From Desulfatibacillum sp. (lineage in GTDB: Bacteria; Desulfobacterota; Desulfobacteria; Desulfobacterales; SpSt-501), in NCBI GenBank assembly GCA_020725555.1, contig DYEU01000015.1, positions 62,001 to 126,000 of the forward strand: DNA of 64,000 nt. The letters are read 5' to 3'. The notes under the pieces are model-generated. The model had not been told where the DNA came from, ran no database searches, and worked only from the letters and a program-made list of their open reading frames with translations. Of the stretch, positions 43,091 through 52,138 are shown piece by piece. The position numbers and the translations under genes were made by a program. Each line of letters begins with the position of its first letter. The first letter of the stretch is position 1.

Positions 43091-45406
43091 ATGGCCCAGT
43101 ACGACGTCGACCTGAGGGATTACTGGCGGATCCTGCGCAAGCGCCGGGCCTCGATCCTGTTCATGGTGCTCCTGGTCGGCCTGGGAAGCTACGGCTTCGC
43201 CAAGTTCCGGGAACCGGCGGCCCTCTACGAGGCGACCGCGGCGATCAAGATCGACCGCTTCTCCAACCTCGCCTCCATTCTGACCGGCGGCTACTGGCGC
43301 CAGGCCGAGAACATGGAGACCCACGCCTACATCGTGACCAGCCACCCCGTCCTCCGGGAGGCGGTGGCGGCCCTCGGCTGGCCCGGCGCCGGCATGGCGG
43401 ACGACGCGCCGGCGCTGCTCGCGAGCATGGAGCGGCTCAAGAAGAGCGTGGAGGCCCGCACCCAGGAGGGGGCGCACATCATCGTCCTGCGCGCGGTCGC
43501 CGATTCCCCCGCCGAGGCCGCGGCGATCGCCAACGCGCTCGCCCGCGCCTACCGCGACTACAACATCCAGCAGGCGAACAAGCGCACCTTCGAGACCCGC
43601 GCCTTCATCGAGGAGCAGCTCCGCCGCACCGGGGATCGCCTGCGGGAGGCCGAGGCGGCGCTGCAGCGCTTCCGCGAGGAGCACGGCGTCCTCGCCCTCG
43701 ACGCCCAGACGGCGAACACCCTGAACCGCATCCACGGGCTCGAGCTGGAACACGAGCGGGCAAAGGGCGAGCGCCGGGCGATCGAGGCCGCGCTCCGGGC
43801 GCTCGATTCCCCCCGCGGCGACCCCGCGCAGGCCGCGGTCCTGACGGCCCCCTCGACCCCGGCCCTGGAGCCCCTGCGGGCAAGGCTTTCCGAGCTCAAC
43901 CTCAAGCGGCAGGGCCTGCTCACCACGCTGACCGAGAAGCACCCCCAGGTGGAGGAGCTCACGGCGCAGATCCGGGCGGCCGGGGCCGAGGTCCGCCGCG
44001 AGCTCGCGGCCCTGCTCCAGGTCGCCGCCGCCCGCGAGGCCGATCTCGGCGACCGGCTCGAGCGGCTGCGCCGCGACAACGCCGATCTCCCCGAGAAGGG
44101 GCTGCTCCTGTCGCGGCTGCAGCGCGAGGTCGATCTGCAGCAGTCGCTCTACGGGCAGCTCAAGAGCAAGCACCAGGAGGTCCTGATCCAGGAGTCGGGA
44201 AAGCTCGAGGAGGTCTCGATCGTCCGGCCGGCGCTTCCACCGGAGAAGCCCTTCAACATCCCCTCGAAGGCGATGATCGTCCTGACGGGCCTCGTGATGG
44301 GGGTCGTGCTCGGGATCGTCGTCGCCTTCCTCGCCGAGGTCTTCGACACCTCGATCGGCACCATCGAGGACGTCGAGTCGCTCCTCCAGGTGCCCGTGCT
44401 GGGCGTGATCCCGCATCTGGAGGCGCCCGGCCGGTCGCGGCCGGGCGAGGCGGAGGCCGAGGCCCGCGCGGCCCGCAACCGCAGCGGGGACCTCGTCACC
44501 CACCACGAACCGAAGAGCCAGGGCGCGGAGGCCTTCCGCGCCCTGCGGGCGAACCTCCAGTTTCTGCGCCTCGAGGTCAAGGGCAAGCTCTTTCTCGTGA
44601 CCAGCGCCTTCGTGCAGGAGGGCAAGACACTCAACGCCGTCAACCTCGCCCTGAGCCTTGCCCAGGCGGGCAACCGCGTGCTGCTCATCGACGCCGACCT
44701 GCGCAAGCCGAACGTCCACCGCGTCTTCGGGCTGCCGCGCTCGCCGGGCCTGAGCGACTACGTGCTGGGCGACTACCGCCGCGAGGAGGTCGTGGGCACG
44801 ATCTCCGACGTGCTCCTCGGCGAATTCGAGATCGAGGAGGTGCTCAAGACCCCGGGCATGGACAACCTGCACACGATCCCCGCGGGCACGAAACCGCCCA
44901 ACCCGACGGAACTCCTGAGTTCCGAGCGGTTTCGCGAGCTGCTGCAGGAGGCCAAGCAGACCTACGACTTCATCCTGGTCGACGCCCCGCCGGTCCTGCC
45001 CGTGGCCGACGCCACCGAGATCGCCCCCCTCATGGACGGGGTGCTCCTCGTCTACACCGTCGACCGCATCGGCCGCGGGGTGCTCAAGCGCGCCAAGTCC
45101 ACCCTCGACAACGTGGAGGCGCGCGTCCTGGGGGTGATCCTGAACAACGTGAAACCCGAGGCCGGCCCCGACTACTTCCGCTACCACTCCCACTACTACT
45201 ACGGCGCGGAGTCGCCCCCGGCGGCGCAGCCGAAGCGGCTGCGCCTGCCGCGGCTGTCCGGACCGGCCCCCTTCGCCAAGGCCTTCGGCGCGGCGGCGGC
45301 TGCGGTGCTGCTTTGCGGGGCAGTGCTCGGGATCCTGGGGGAGGATCTGCGGGAGGCGCTGCCCGAGGGGCTCAAACCCTGGCTCTCCTGGTTCGCCCCG
45401 CCCTGA
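43091..45406 (+). CDS. Wzc-like chain-length protein with BY-kinase domain
   Basis: A 771-residue inner-membrane protein. The N-terminal Wzz domain begins DLRDYWRILRKRRASILFMV with a first helix at ~20-40; a long coiled-coil periplasmic part follows; the second helix is at ~395-418. The tyrosine-kinase domain has SAFVQEGKT (Walker A), LLIDADLRKPNVHRVFG (Walker A') and FILVDAPP (Walker B). A Tyr-rich cluster, YFRYHSHYYYG, is the likely autophosphorylation tail. Unusually, about 70 more residues follow, including a hydrophobic segment (AAAVLLCGAVLGILG). It works with the export lipoprotein to control polymer length and export. Confidence 0.9.
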   Translation: MAQYDVDLRDYWRILRKRRASILFMVLLVGLGSYGFAKFREPAALYEATAAIKIDRFSNLASILTGGYWRQAENMETHAYIVTSHPVLREAVAALGWPGAGMADDAPALLASMERLKKSVEARTQEGAHIIVLRAVADSPAEAAAIANALARAYRDYNIQQANKRTFETRAFIEEQLRRTGDRLREAEAALQRFREEHGVLALDAQTANTLNRIHGLELEHERAKGERRAIEAALRALDSPRGDPAQAAVLTAPSTPALEPLRARLSELNLKRQGLLTTLTEKHPQVEELTAQIRAAGAEVRRELAALLQVAAAREADLGDRLERLRRDNADLPEKGLLLSRLQREVDLQQSLYGQLKSKHQEVLIQESGKLEEVSIVRPALPPEKPFNIPSKAMIVLTGLVMGVVLGIVVAFLAEVFDTSIGTIEDVESLLQVPVLGVIPHLEAPGRSRPGEAEAEARAARNRSGDLVTHHEPKSQGAEAFRALRANLQFLRLEVKGKLFLVTSAFVQEGKTLNAVNLALSLAQAGNRVLLIDADLRKPNVHRVFGLPRSPGLSDYVLGDYRREEVVGTISDVLLGEFEIEEVLKTPGMDNLHTIPAGTKPPNPTELLSSERFRELLQEAKQTYDFILVDAPPVLPVADATEIAPLMDGVLLVYTVDRIGRGVLKRAKSTLDNVEARVLGVILNNVKPEAGPDYFRYHSHYYYGAESPPAAQPKRLRLPRLSGPAPFAKAFGAAAAAVLLCGAVLGILGEDLREALPEGLKPWLSWFAPP

Positions 45407-45460
45407 GCCCGCCAGGGGGGAGGGAGAGGTACTCCCCCCGCGTTCGGAACCCGAACCGCC

Positions 45461-46798
45461 ATGGTGCGCACCCTCGGATACCCGCTCCTCCTGGGAACCC
45501 TCGGGCTTACGGCCGCCGCGCTCGCCGCCCAGGCTGCGCCGCTCCAGGTGATCCTCGCGCTCGGGGGCCTCGTCATCGTGACCTGCGCTTTCCTGCGCGC
45601 CGAGTGGGGGCTCTACCTCCTCGTCTTCTTCATGCTCCTTTCCCCGGAGTTCATCGTGGGCGAGACCGCCGGCGGCTCGCTCGGCCGCGGGGTCACGCTG
45701 CGCGCGGACGACTTCATCCTCGTCCTGGTCGGGCTGAGCTGGCTTGCCCGCACGGCGGTGATCAAGGACCTGGGGCTCTTCCTGCGCACCCCGCTCAACA
45801 AGCCGATCTTCTTCTACATGGTGAGCTGTGTGGTCTCCACGGCGATCGGCATGATGGCCGGCCGCGTGGACCCCAAGACGGGAAGCCTCTTTGTGCTCAA
45901 GTACCTCGAGTACTTCATCGTCTACTTCATGGTCGCCAACCACGTGCGCGAGCGCGGCCAGGCCGTGCGCTTCCTCGTCTGCCTGCTGCTCACCGCCGGG
46001 ATCGTCTCCCTGATCGGGATCTTTCAGATCCCCGGCGGCGGCCGCGTGAGCGCCCCCTTCGAGGGCGCCAGCGAGGAGCCGAACACCTTCGGCGGCTATC
46101 TCCTTTTCGTCGGCATGGTGGCGGCGGGGATGGCGGCGAAGATCCGCGAGCCCGGTCGGCGGAACCTGCTTTTGTTCCTCCTCGCCGTGATGCTGCCGCC
46201 CTTCCTGTTCACCCAGTCGCGCTCCTCCTACCTCGCGGCGGTCCCGGCCCTCCTCGTGCTCGGGGTCCTGACCGAGCGGCGGCTGATCGCCCTCGGGCTG
46301 ATCGGGGTGAGCCTGCTCCTTAGCCCCCTTTTCATGCCGGAGGTCGCCAAGCAGCGGATCCTCTACACCTTCAACCAGCCGGAGGAGCCCGGCCAGCTGC
46401 GCATCGGCAATCTCCGGCTGGACACCTCGACCTCGGCCAGGCTGCAGAGCTGGAAGCAGGTCTTGAGCGATTTCCCGCGGCACCCGCTCCTCGGCCACGG
46501 GGTCACGGGCTACGCCTTCGTGGACGCGCAGATCCCGCGGGTCCTCGCCGAAACCGGGCTCACGGGGCTCGCCGCCTTCGTCCTCCTCATCGCCGCGGTC
46601 TTCCGCCTCGCCCGGCAGCGGCTCCGGGAGGCGGGCGACGACCCCCTCTTCCGCGGGCTCCTCATGGGCTTCATCGCCGGCCTGGTGGGGCTGCTGGTCC
46701 ACGCCCTGGGGACGAACACCTTCATCCTCGTGCGCATCATGGAGCCCTTCTGGTTCGTGGCCGGCCTCGTCGCCGTGCTCCCCGCCCTCCGCAAATAG
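45461..46798 (+). CDS. O-antigen ligase / Wzy-type membrane protein
   Basis: A 445-residue protein with about 11-12 membrane helices and a long periplasmic loop containing TSTSARLQSWKQVLSDFPRH and PLLGHGVTGYAFVDAQ, the pattern of the O-antigen ligase/polymerase family. It may polymerise repeat units (Wzy) or attach the polymer to a carrier. FTQSRSSYLAAVPALLVL lies on the fifth or sixth helix. Last gene of the operon, 54 bp after the Wzc-like gene. Confidence 0.85.
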   Translation: MVRTLGYPLLLGTLGLTAAALAAQAAPLQVILALGGLVIVTCAFLRAEWGLYLLVFFMLLSPEFIVGETAGGSLGRGVTLRADDFILVLVGLSWLARTAVIKDLGLFLRTPLNKPIFFYMVSCVVSTAIGMMAGRVDPKTGSLFVLKYLEYFIVYFMVANHVRERGQAVRFLVCLLLTAGIVSLIGIFQIPGGGRVSAPFEGASEEPNTFGGYLLFVGMVAAGMAAKIREPGRRNLLLFLLAVMLPPFLFTQSRSSYLAAVPALLVLGVLTERRLIALGLIGVSLLLSPLFMPEVAKQRILYTFNQPEEPGQLRIGNLRLDTSTSARLQSWKQVLSDFPRHPLLGHGVTGYAFVDAQIPRVLAETGLTGLAAFVLLIAAVFRLARQRLREAGDDPLFRGLLMGFIAGLVGLLVHALGTNTFILVRIMEPFWFVAGLVAVLPALRK

Positions 46799-46862
46799 GG
46801 GACGTCCATTGTTTTATTGGTTTCGCGGGCCGCCGCGCCGCTCCGGGCCGGGGAGGGCGGGC

Positions 46863-46891
46863 TTGCCGTCAGGGCCTCTTGCGGCTACGAT
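46863..46891 (+). promoter_or_regulatory. Candidate sigma-70 promoter
   Basis: TTGCCG (46863-46868) and TACGAT (46886-46891) are spaced 17 bp apart, each matching four of six consensus bases. They lie about 78 bp upstream of the PPOX-fold gene, which otherwise has no promoter. Confidence 0.35.
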
Positions 46892-46968
46892 GCGCCCTCT
46901 ACGGCGGGCACGGCAGGGAAGACCGCCGCGGCGCGGGCGAAGCCCGTGTCCGGGAGGGGAGGGGACCC

Positions 46969-47424
46969 ATGCGGCGCAGGGAGCGTGAGATCGGGCGGCG
47001 GGAAGAGATCGAACAGGTCATCGGCCAGGCGGCGGTCTGCCGTCTGGCGATGAGCGACGCCGGGCGGCCCTACGTCGTTCCGCTCTGCTTCGCCTACGAG
47101 GAGGGGGTCTTCTACTTCCACAGCGCACCCGAGGGCCGCAAGCTCGCGATCCTCGAGAAGAACCCCGCGGTCTGCATCGAGCTCGAGGCGGGGGTGTCGC
47201 TCAAGCGCGGGGAGTCGGCCTGCGCCTTCGGCATGCGCTACCGGAGCGTGATCGCCTTCGGCCGCGCCGAGCGGATCGAGCAGCGGGAGGAAAAACGCCG
47301 CGCCCTTGAGCGCATCGCCTTTCGCTACGCGCCCGCGGCCGGCCCCGTCGCCCCCGAAGCCGTGGACCGGACCGCCGTTTTCCGCGTCCGCGTGGAGGAG
47401 ATGACGGGCAAGCGCTGCGATTGA
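46969..47424 (+). CDS. Pyridoxamine 5'-phosphate oxidase-fold protein
   Basis: A 151-residue flavin-binding split-barrel protein. VCRLAMSDAGRPYVVPLCFA and GVFYFHSAPEGRKLAILEKN are typical of the small PPOX/NimA-like group, which binds FMN, heme or F420. Start ATG 46969 is preceded by GGGGAGGGGA. The substrate is unknown; members include nitroimidazole reductases and general flavin reductases. Convergent with the Nudix gene. Confidence 0.85.
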   Translation: MRRREREIGRREEIEQVIGQAAVCRLAMSDAGRPYVVPLCFAYEEGVFYFHSAPEGRKLAILEKNPAVCIELEAGVSLKRGESACAFGMRYRSVIAFGRAERIEQREEKRRALERIAFRYAPAAGPVAPEAVDRTAVFRVRVEEMTGKRCD

Positions 47425-47434
47425 CCCGCCCTCC

Positions 47435-47983
47435 TCAGGCGGGCGGAAGCGGGCCGCGCCGCAGGTGCCGCTCCGCGAGCAGCAGCCCGCAGATCGTCTT
47501 TGCGTCCACGATTTCCCCGCGGTCGATCATCGCCAGCGCCTCCGCGAAAGGCAGCCGGTGCACCTCCAGCACCTCGTCCGCATCGAGCTTCTGCCGCGCG
47601 GGGCGGAGGTCCGAGGCGAGAAAGAGCTCGATCCGCTCGTCGGAGTAGGAAGGGACGGGCGTGATCCTCCCCAGCCGCCGCCAGGCGGCGGCGGTGAAGC
47701 CGGTCTCCTCGGCGAGCTCGCGCGCGGCGCAGGCGAGCGCTTCCTCCCCCGCATCCAGGGTCCCCGCCGGGATCTCCCAGAGGGCGCCGCCGGCTGCGTG
47801 GCGGTACTGCCGCAGCAGCAGCACCTCGTCTGCCGCGGCGAGCGGGACGATCGCCGCGGCCCCCGGGTGCACGATGTAGTCGAGCACGGTGTCCGCCCCG
47901 TTGTCGAGCGTGACCCGCTCGCGGACCATGCGAAACACACGCCCCTGGTGCAGCAGGGAGGTCGAATGAACCACGATGCCCAT
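47435..47983 (-). CDS. Nudix hydrolase (ADP-ribose pyrophosphatase-like)
   Basis: A 182-residue protein. The Nudix box GTLDAGEEALACAARELAEE continuing TG has all catalytic Glu residues (GX5EX7REUXEEXGU). LLLRQYRHAAGGALWEIPAG before it is characteristic of the ADP-ribose/sugar-nucleotide group. AAGGAGAT lies 8 nt before the ATG at 47983; the frame is open further upstream but without family sequence. Probably cleans up ADP-ribose or similar nucleotides. Confidence 0.9.
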   Translation of the reverse strand: MGIVVHSTSLLHQGRVFRMVRERVTLDNGADTVLDYIVHPGAAAIVPLAAADEVLLLRQYRHAAGGALWEIPAGTLDAGEEALACAARELAEETGFTAAAWRRLGRITPVPSYSDERIELFLASDLRPARQKLDADEVLEVHRLPFAEALAMIDRGEIVDAKTICGLLLAERHLRRGPLPPA

Positions 47984-48050
47984 GCGCGGACGATCTCCTT
48001 TCACCGCGGGATGTCGCAAAGAAGGCAACCGCTCCGCCGGCCCTTCGGCC

Positions 48051-48950
48051 TCAGGGGGCCTTCCCGCCGCGCAGGGCGGCGAGAAAGCGGCGGGCCGCCT
48101 CGCCGACCCCGCCGCGGCCGTTTGCGGCAACGGTCCTGTAGCGGCGGCGCAGCTCCTCCGGCGCGTTTTCGGTGACAAAAGCGGCGGGGCACCAGGCGAG
48201 CAACTCGAGGTCGTTGTAGTCGTTTCCGACCGCGGCCGTGCGGCGGCGCGGCACCCCCAGGTGCGCGGCCAGCCAGGCCGCGCCGCCCGCCTTGGAGACC
48301 CCCGGCGGCAGGATCTCGACCCAGGTGGAGCGCCCGTCGAGCGGCGAGGTCGTCCGGATGACCGTCAATCCCGCAAGCGCGCGGCGCACGGCCTCGAGCC
48401 CCTCGCGGGCGCGCGCGGCCGGCAGGATGGCCACGATCTGGGTCGCCGGCCCGAGCGTCCGCGGGTCTTCCTCCGCCGGCCGGGCGAAGGCCCGGTAGAG
48501 GTCGATCCGGGCGGCGAAATCGGGGTTGTCGGCCGTGCGGGCGACATAGCGGAAGCGGTGCGTCTCGGGGATCGGCTCGTGGATCATGAAATCGACCCCG
48601 AGCTCGAGAAGGGCCCGAACCGCCCGTTGCACCTCCTCCGCCTCCAGGGAGACCGCACGCAAAAGGTTCCCCGCCGGGTGCGTGAGGATGCCCGCGCCGC
48701 TCGAGACGATCAGGTAGTCGACGGGCAGGGCGGCGAGATCGAGGCGCTGCAAGGAAAAGATCGAGCGGCCCGTCGCCACCGCGCGGGCGACCCCGGCCTC
48801 GCCGAGTTCGAGCAAGGCCCGGCGGTCGGGAGCGGAGACCGTGCGGTCCGGCCCGAGCAGGGTGCCGTCGAGGTCGGTGATGAAGAGCCCCGCCACAGCC
48901 CGGTCAGGGGGCCGCGGCGCGGCGGATCGTTCGGGGGGGTGGGCTTCCAT
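48051..48950 (-). CDS. HAD-superfamily hydrolase (Cof-type)
   Basis: A 299-residue phosphatase. FITDLDGTLLGPDRTVS holds the nucleophilic Asp; VATGRSIFSLQRLD is motif II with a Cof-type cap; GVSKAGGAAWLAAHLGV gives the conserved Lys; AVGNDYNDLELLAWC is motif IV. Such enzymes remove phosphate from sugar phosphates or cofactors. ATG 48950 has AGGTGAGG 9 nt upstream and is preferred to the earlier ATG at 48992. Confidence 0.9.
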   Translation of the reverse strand: MEAHPPERSAAPRPPDRAVAGLFITDLDGTLLGPDRTVSAPDRRALLELGEAGVARAVATGRSIFSLQRLDLAALPVDYLIVSSGAGILTHPAGNLLRAVSLEAEEVQRAVRALLELGVDFMIHEPIPETHRFRYVARTADNPDFAARIDLYRAFARPAEEDPRTLGPATQIVAILPAARAREGLEAVRRALAGLTVIRTTSPLDGRSTWVEILPPGVSKAGGAAWLAAHLGVPRRRTAAVGNDYNDLELLAWCPAAFVTENAPEELRRRYRTVAANGRGGVGEAARRFLAALRGGKAP

Positions 48951-49097
48951 GGTCCAAAACCTCACCTTACCACAGCCTCCGGCCGCCGTCATGCCGCGGT
49001 GGCCGAAGCGCTAAAGTCGGCTGCGCTTCGCGGCGATAGGATACTCAGGCGGCCGCGACGCCCAAGCAAAGGCGGGCCGCCCTCGGAGGGGGGGCGC

Positions 49098-49274
49098 ATG
49101 GGAACGGGAAACGAGGTGATCGTCTTTTTCGACCAGCTGGGGTTCGGGTGGGTGGTCGACGGCCGGCTGCTGAAGGACATCCGCCGCGGCATTCTGGAGG
49201 AGGAGGAAGCGCCGGCGAACCGCTCGCTCTTGCGCATGATCGAGAACCTGCTCGTCGAAAAGCCCGTGCTCTGA
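49098..49274 (+). CDS. Small hypothetical protein (58 residues)
   Basis: A short frame with a strong ribosome site (GGAGGGGGGG) just before ATG 49098. The protein starts MGTGNEVIVFFDQLGFGWVV and continues with charged, helical sequence ending LLVEKPVL. It lies between divergently read genes. Composition is ordinary for a folded small protein, and the ribosome site supports translation. No family recognised. Confidence 0.5.
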   Translation: MGTGNEVIVFFDQLGFGWVVDGRLLKDIRRGILEEEEAPANRSLLRMIENLLVEKPVL

Positions 49275-49339
49275 GGCCGGGCGCCGAGGCTTGCCCCGCC
49301 CGCCCCCGCCGCGATCGCCCGTGAGCTCCGCCGCAGGCC

Positions 49340-49369
49340 TTTTCTCCACAAGCCCATCCTGATAGGATG
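49340..49369 (+). promoter_or_regulatory. Candidate promoter with overlapping inverted repeat
   Basis: TTTTCT and TAGGAT (49363-49368) are 17 bp apart. The -10 is embedded in CATCCT-GAT-AGGATG (49355-49369), a perfect 6-bp inverted repeat that could serve as an operator for the LOG-family gene at 49418. Confidence 0.3.
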
Positions 49370-49417
49370 ATTCCTCCCCGCCGGATTCCCGGCCAACGCC
49401 TCAAGGAGCCCCTTCCC

Positions 49418-51400
49418 ATGAGCGCAACCCGCATCTCCGGAAACCACCACGCCTACCGCGGCCTGCAGCAGTCCGAGGACGGGGTGATCACCCGGATCCT
49501 GCACGCCGACCGCCGGCGCATCGTCTTCGAGACCTCCTTCGGCCTGCGGGGCGAGCTGGCCGAGCTCCTGCGCCGCCGGCCCGAGCATTTGCTCTTCAGC
49601 GAGCGCTCCCGCATCGCGCGGCTCGGCGTGCAGATCGAAAACGAGCCGCTCAGCGCGGCGCGCTTCGCGGGCGACTGCGCGCTGCTCACCCTGGAGGCCT
49701 CCGCCGTCATCCCCGGCTACCCGGCGCTCGCGGCGCTCGGCGAGTTCTTCACCCCGGGGCTCCCCGTGGGGCGCCTTGTCTTCTGCGACCCCGAGGCCCT
49801 GCTCTCCTCCGAGGAGGTGCTCGCCGCCGTCGAGCGCTCGGAGATGAAGCTCCCCGCCTCGACCGCCATTTCCAGCGACGGCACGATCGTCATCGCCCCG
49901 CACAAGGTGGCCTGCCGCCTCAAGCAGCCGCTTTCGCGCGAGGTGCTGGGCAGGATCCTCCTGCGCGAGGACGGCCGCGAGCTCCTCAACCGCTACCAGG
50001 TCCGCGTCCCCGTGCCCGCGGTCGCCATCGCACCGGGCGAAGGGCTGATCACCACCTGCTCGATGTACCTGAACGAGCACTTCGTCGTGCTCCAGAGCGG
50101 CTTTTCGCTCGGCCGCAACCTCCCCGCCACGGTCCTCGACCCCGTCAAGACGCGGGGGATCCGGATCTACCTCGAGATCATCAACCAGAGCGAGCACCCG
50201 ATCGTGAACCCCCTGATCACGGCGCGCGTCTACCGCGCCGCTCGGGCGAAGCCCCCCGCCTCCCGCCTCCCGGCCCGCGCGCGGGGCGCCCTCTCCTACG
50301 AGGGGCTGATGCGCCTGAAGCGGAAGATGGCCGCCCGCCCCGCCTCCACCTGCCGCGCCGTGGACCGCCCGATCGCCGTCTTGCCCGCGGGCAAGAACCC
50401 GGCCGGGCCGCCGCGGATCCTCCACAACGGCCCGCCGGAAGCCTGCGAGGTGCCCCGCGCGCTCTGCACGCTCGCCCGCCGCGATTTCTCCCCGCAGAGC
50501 CGCTGCGCCCACCGCTACGCCACGCAGCGGCTGCGCGAAACCCTGGCCGAGGGGCGGGCGGTCCTCGTCACGCGGTATTTCCCCAACCTCGTCGAGCACC
50601 GCGAGCTCATCAACCTCGGTTGCGAGGGGCGGATCGAGCGGCTCTATTTTCTCGAGCCCTCCTGCGAGCACGGGCCCTTTCTCTCGCAGATGGACCACAA
50701 CCGGCTGCAGGAATACCACGCCTTCGGGGTCGAGGTGCTCTGGGTGAGCGGGCTCACGCGGCGCCTCATGGTGCACACCGTGCGCGACGGGATGGGCTAC
50801 TTCGTCGTCCCGGAACGGCTGGCGGACTTCCACACCTCGATGCTCTTCGCCTTCTACGGGAGCAACCAGAAGCTCTCGCGCGCGGGCGCGGCACGGCTCG
50901 GGGACCTGATGGACGCCCTGATCGGCTTCTGGGGGCGGCGCATCGGCATCGTGACCGGCGGGGGGAGCGGCGTGATGGAGCAGGCGAACCGCCTCGCGCG
51001 CGAGCGCGGCATCCTCTCCGGGGCGAACTTCCTCGACATCACCGACCAGGCGATGACGACCGACGTCGATTTCTGCCAGGTGTTTCAGGCCACCTGCCGC
51101 CACAGCCGCCAGAAGTGGTTTGAGATCGCCTCGTTTCCGATCTTCAACGTGGGGGGCCTCGGGTCGCTCGAGGAGCTGGGCATCACGCTGTGCAACATGA
51201 AGCTTGCCATCCAGGAGCCGGTGCCCGTCATCCTCTTCGACACCGAGCGCCACGGGGCCTTCTGGGCGGGGATCCGCAGCCAGGTGGAGGAGATGGTGCG
51301 CGTCGGCCGCGCCCCCGCCTGGGCGGCGGACTGTCTGGTCATCACCGACGACCCCACGGTCGTGGTGCGGACCTATCGCGAGCGGCTGCAGCTCTTCTGA
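49418..51400 (+). CDS. LOG/Rossmann-fold protein with long N-terminal extension
   Basis: A 660-residue protein. The C-terminal ~200 residues are Rossmann/LOG-like: GIVTGGGSGVMEQANRLARE (~residue 508), FNVGGLGSLEELGITLCNMK and PVPVILFD match the nucleotide-binding and glycine-rich loops of lysine-decarboxylase-like (LOG) enzymes, which cleave nucleoside monophosphates. The usual PGGxGT appears as VGGLGS. The first ~450 residues (beta-rich, then RYATQRLRETLAEGRAVLVT) are not a family I recognise. AAGGAG lies 9 nt before ATG 49418. Convergent with the peroxiredoxin gene. Confidence 0.7.
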   Translation: MSATRISGNHHAYRGLQQSEDGVITRILHADRRRIVFETSFGLRGELAELLRRRPEHLLFSERSRIARLGVQIENEPLSAARFAGDCALLTLEASAVIPGYPALAALGEFFTPGLPVGRLVFCDPEALLSSEEVLAAVERSEMKLPASTAISSDGTIVIAPHKVACRLKQPLSREVLGRILLREDGRELLNRYQVRVPVPAVAIAPGEGLITTCSMYLNEHFVVLQSGFSLGRNLPATVLDPVKTRGIRIYLEIINQSEHPIVNPLITARVYRAARAKPPASRLPARARGALSYEGLMRLKRKMAARPASTCRAVDRPIAVLPAGKNPAGPPRILHNGPPEACEVPRALCTLARRDFSPQSRCAHRYATQRLRETLAEGRAVLVTRYFPNLVEHRELINLGCEGRIERLYFLEPSCEHGPFLSQMDHNRLQEYHAFGVEVLWVSGLTRRLMVHTVRDGMGYFVVPERLADFHTSMLFAFYGSNQKLSRAGAARLGDLMDALIGFWGRRIGIVTGGGSGVMEQANRLARERGILSGANFLDITDQAMTTDVDFCQVFQATCRHSRQKWFEIASFPIFNVGGLGSLEELGITLCNMKLAIQEPVPVILFDTERHGAFWAGIRSQVEEMVRVGRAPAWAADCLVITDDPTVVVRTYRERLQLF

Positions 51401-51412
51401 AGACCGGCGCGG

Positions 51413-51441
51413 CGGGCCGCCGGGCCTCCCCGGGCGGCCCG
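51413..51441. terminator. Possible shared hairpin between convergent genes
   Basis: CGGGCCGCC (51413-51421) pairs with GGCGGCCCG (51433-51441), with three further G-C pairs inside a one-base bulge. There is no T-run on either strand, so termination efficiency is doubtful. Confidence 0.35.
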
Positions 51442-51448
51442 CTCGGGC

Positions 51449-52048
51449 TCACAGCGACTTCGCGTGCCGGGAGAGGTACTCGGCCACCCCTTCCGGCGTC
51501 GGCTTCATGCCCGAGTCCCCCTTCTGCCATCCGGCCGGGCAGACCTCGCCGTGGATCTCGGTGAACTGCAGCGCGTCGATCACCCGCAGCATCTCCTCGA
51601 CGTTGCGGCCGATGGGGAGGTTGTTCACCACCTGGTGCTGCACGATCCCGTTGCGGTCGATCAGGAAGGAGGCGCGCAGGGCGACGCCGTCGGGGTGCTC
51701 GACGCCGTAGGCGCGCGTGATCGCGTGCTTGATGTCGGCCACGATGGGGAACTGGACCGGGCCGATGCCGCCCTCGGCGACGGGCGTGTTCCGCCAGGCG
51801 AAGTGGGTGAAGTGGGAGTCGATGGACACGCCGACCACCTCGACGTTGCGCTCGCGGAACTGGGGCATGCGGTGGTCGTGGGCGATGATCTCGGTCGGGC
51901 AGACGAAGGTGAAGTCGAGCGGCCAGAAAAAGAGCACCACGTATTTGCCGCGAAGCTCGGAGAGGGTGAAATCCTCGCGGATGGTCCCGTCCGGCATGAC
52001 GGCCGGGGCCTTGAAGTCGGGGGCCGGGTGGGCGACGAGAACGCTCAT
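51449..52048 (-). CDS. 2-Cys peroxiredoxin (AhpC/TSA family)
   Basis: A 199-residue thiol peroxidase. DFTFVC50PTE contains the peroxidatic Cys; EVCPAGWQKG near the C terminus contains the resolving Cys. FFWPLDFTF and VEVVGVSIDSHFTHFAWRN are typical AhpC/Prx1 motifs. It reduces hydrogen peroxide and organic peroxides in the cytoplasm using a thioredoxin-like or AhpF-type donor, not found nearby. AAAGGAGGA precedes ATG 52048. Confidence 0.95.
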   Translation of the reverse strand: MSVLVAHPAPDFKAPAVMPDGTIREDFTLSELRGKYVVLFFWPLDFTFVCPTEIIAHDHRMPQFRERNVEVVGVSIDSHFTHFAWRNTPVAEGGIGPVQFPIVADIKHAITRAYGVEHPDGVALRASFLIDRNGIVQHQVVNNLPIGRNVEEMLRVIDALQFTEIHGEVCPAGWQKGDSGMKPTPEGVAEYLSRHAKSL

Positions 52049-52110
52049 GCGAATCCTCCTTTGCGTGCCGGGGGTTTCGGAAAATCCGTGTCTTCCGGTC
52101 GACGCCCCCA

Positions 52111-52138
52111 ATAATGGGTCGCCTGCGCCGCTTTTCAA
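52111..52138 (-). promoter_or_regulatory. Candidate sigma-70 promoter of the peroxiredoxin gene
   Basis: On the minus strand TTGAAA (52138-52133) and CATTAT (52116-52111) are separated by 16 bp, matching five and four of six consensus bases. The -35 overlaps the stop of the radical SAM gene. Confidence 0.4.

Noticed and set aside
37359-46798. Full exosortase/PEP-CTERM locus
   Set aside because: The ATPase, export and kinase genes fit, but no exosortase gene and no PEP-type C-terminal motif was found in the window.
47425-47443. Hairpin CCCGCC-N7-GGCGGG between convergent genes as a terminator
   Set aside because: Only 6 bp, no T-run, and it overlaps the Nudix stop codon.
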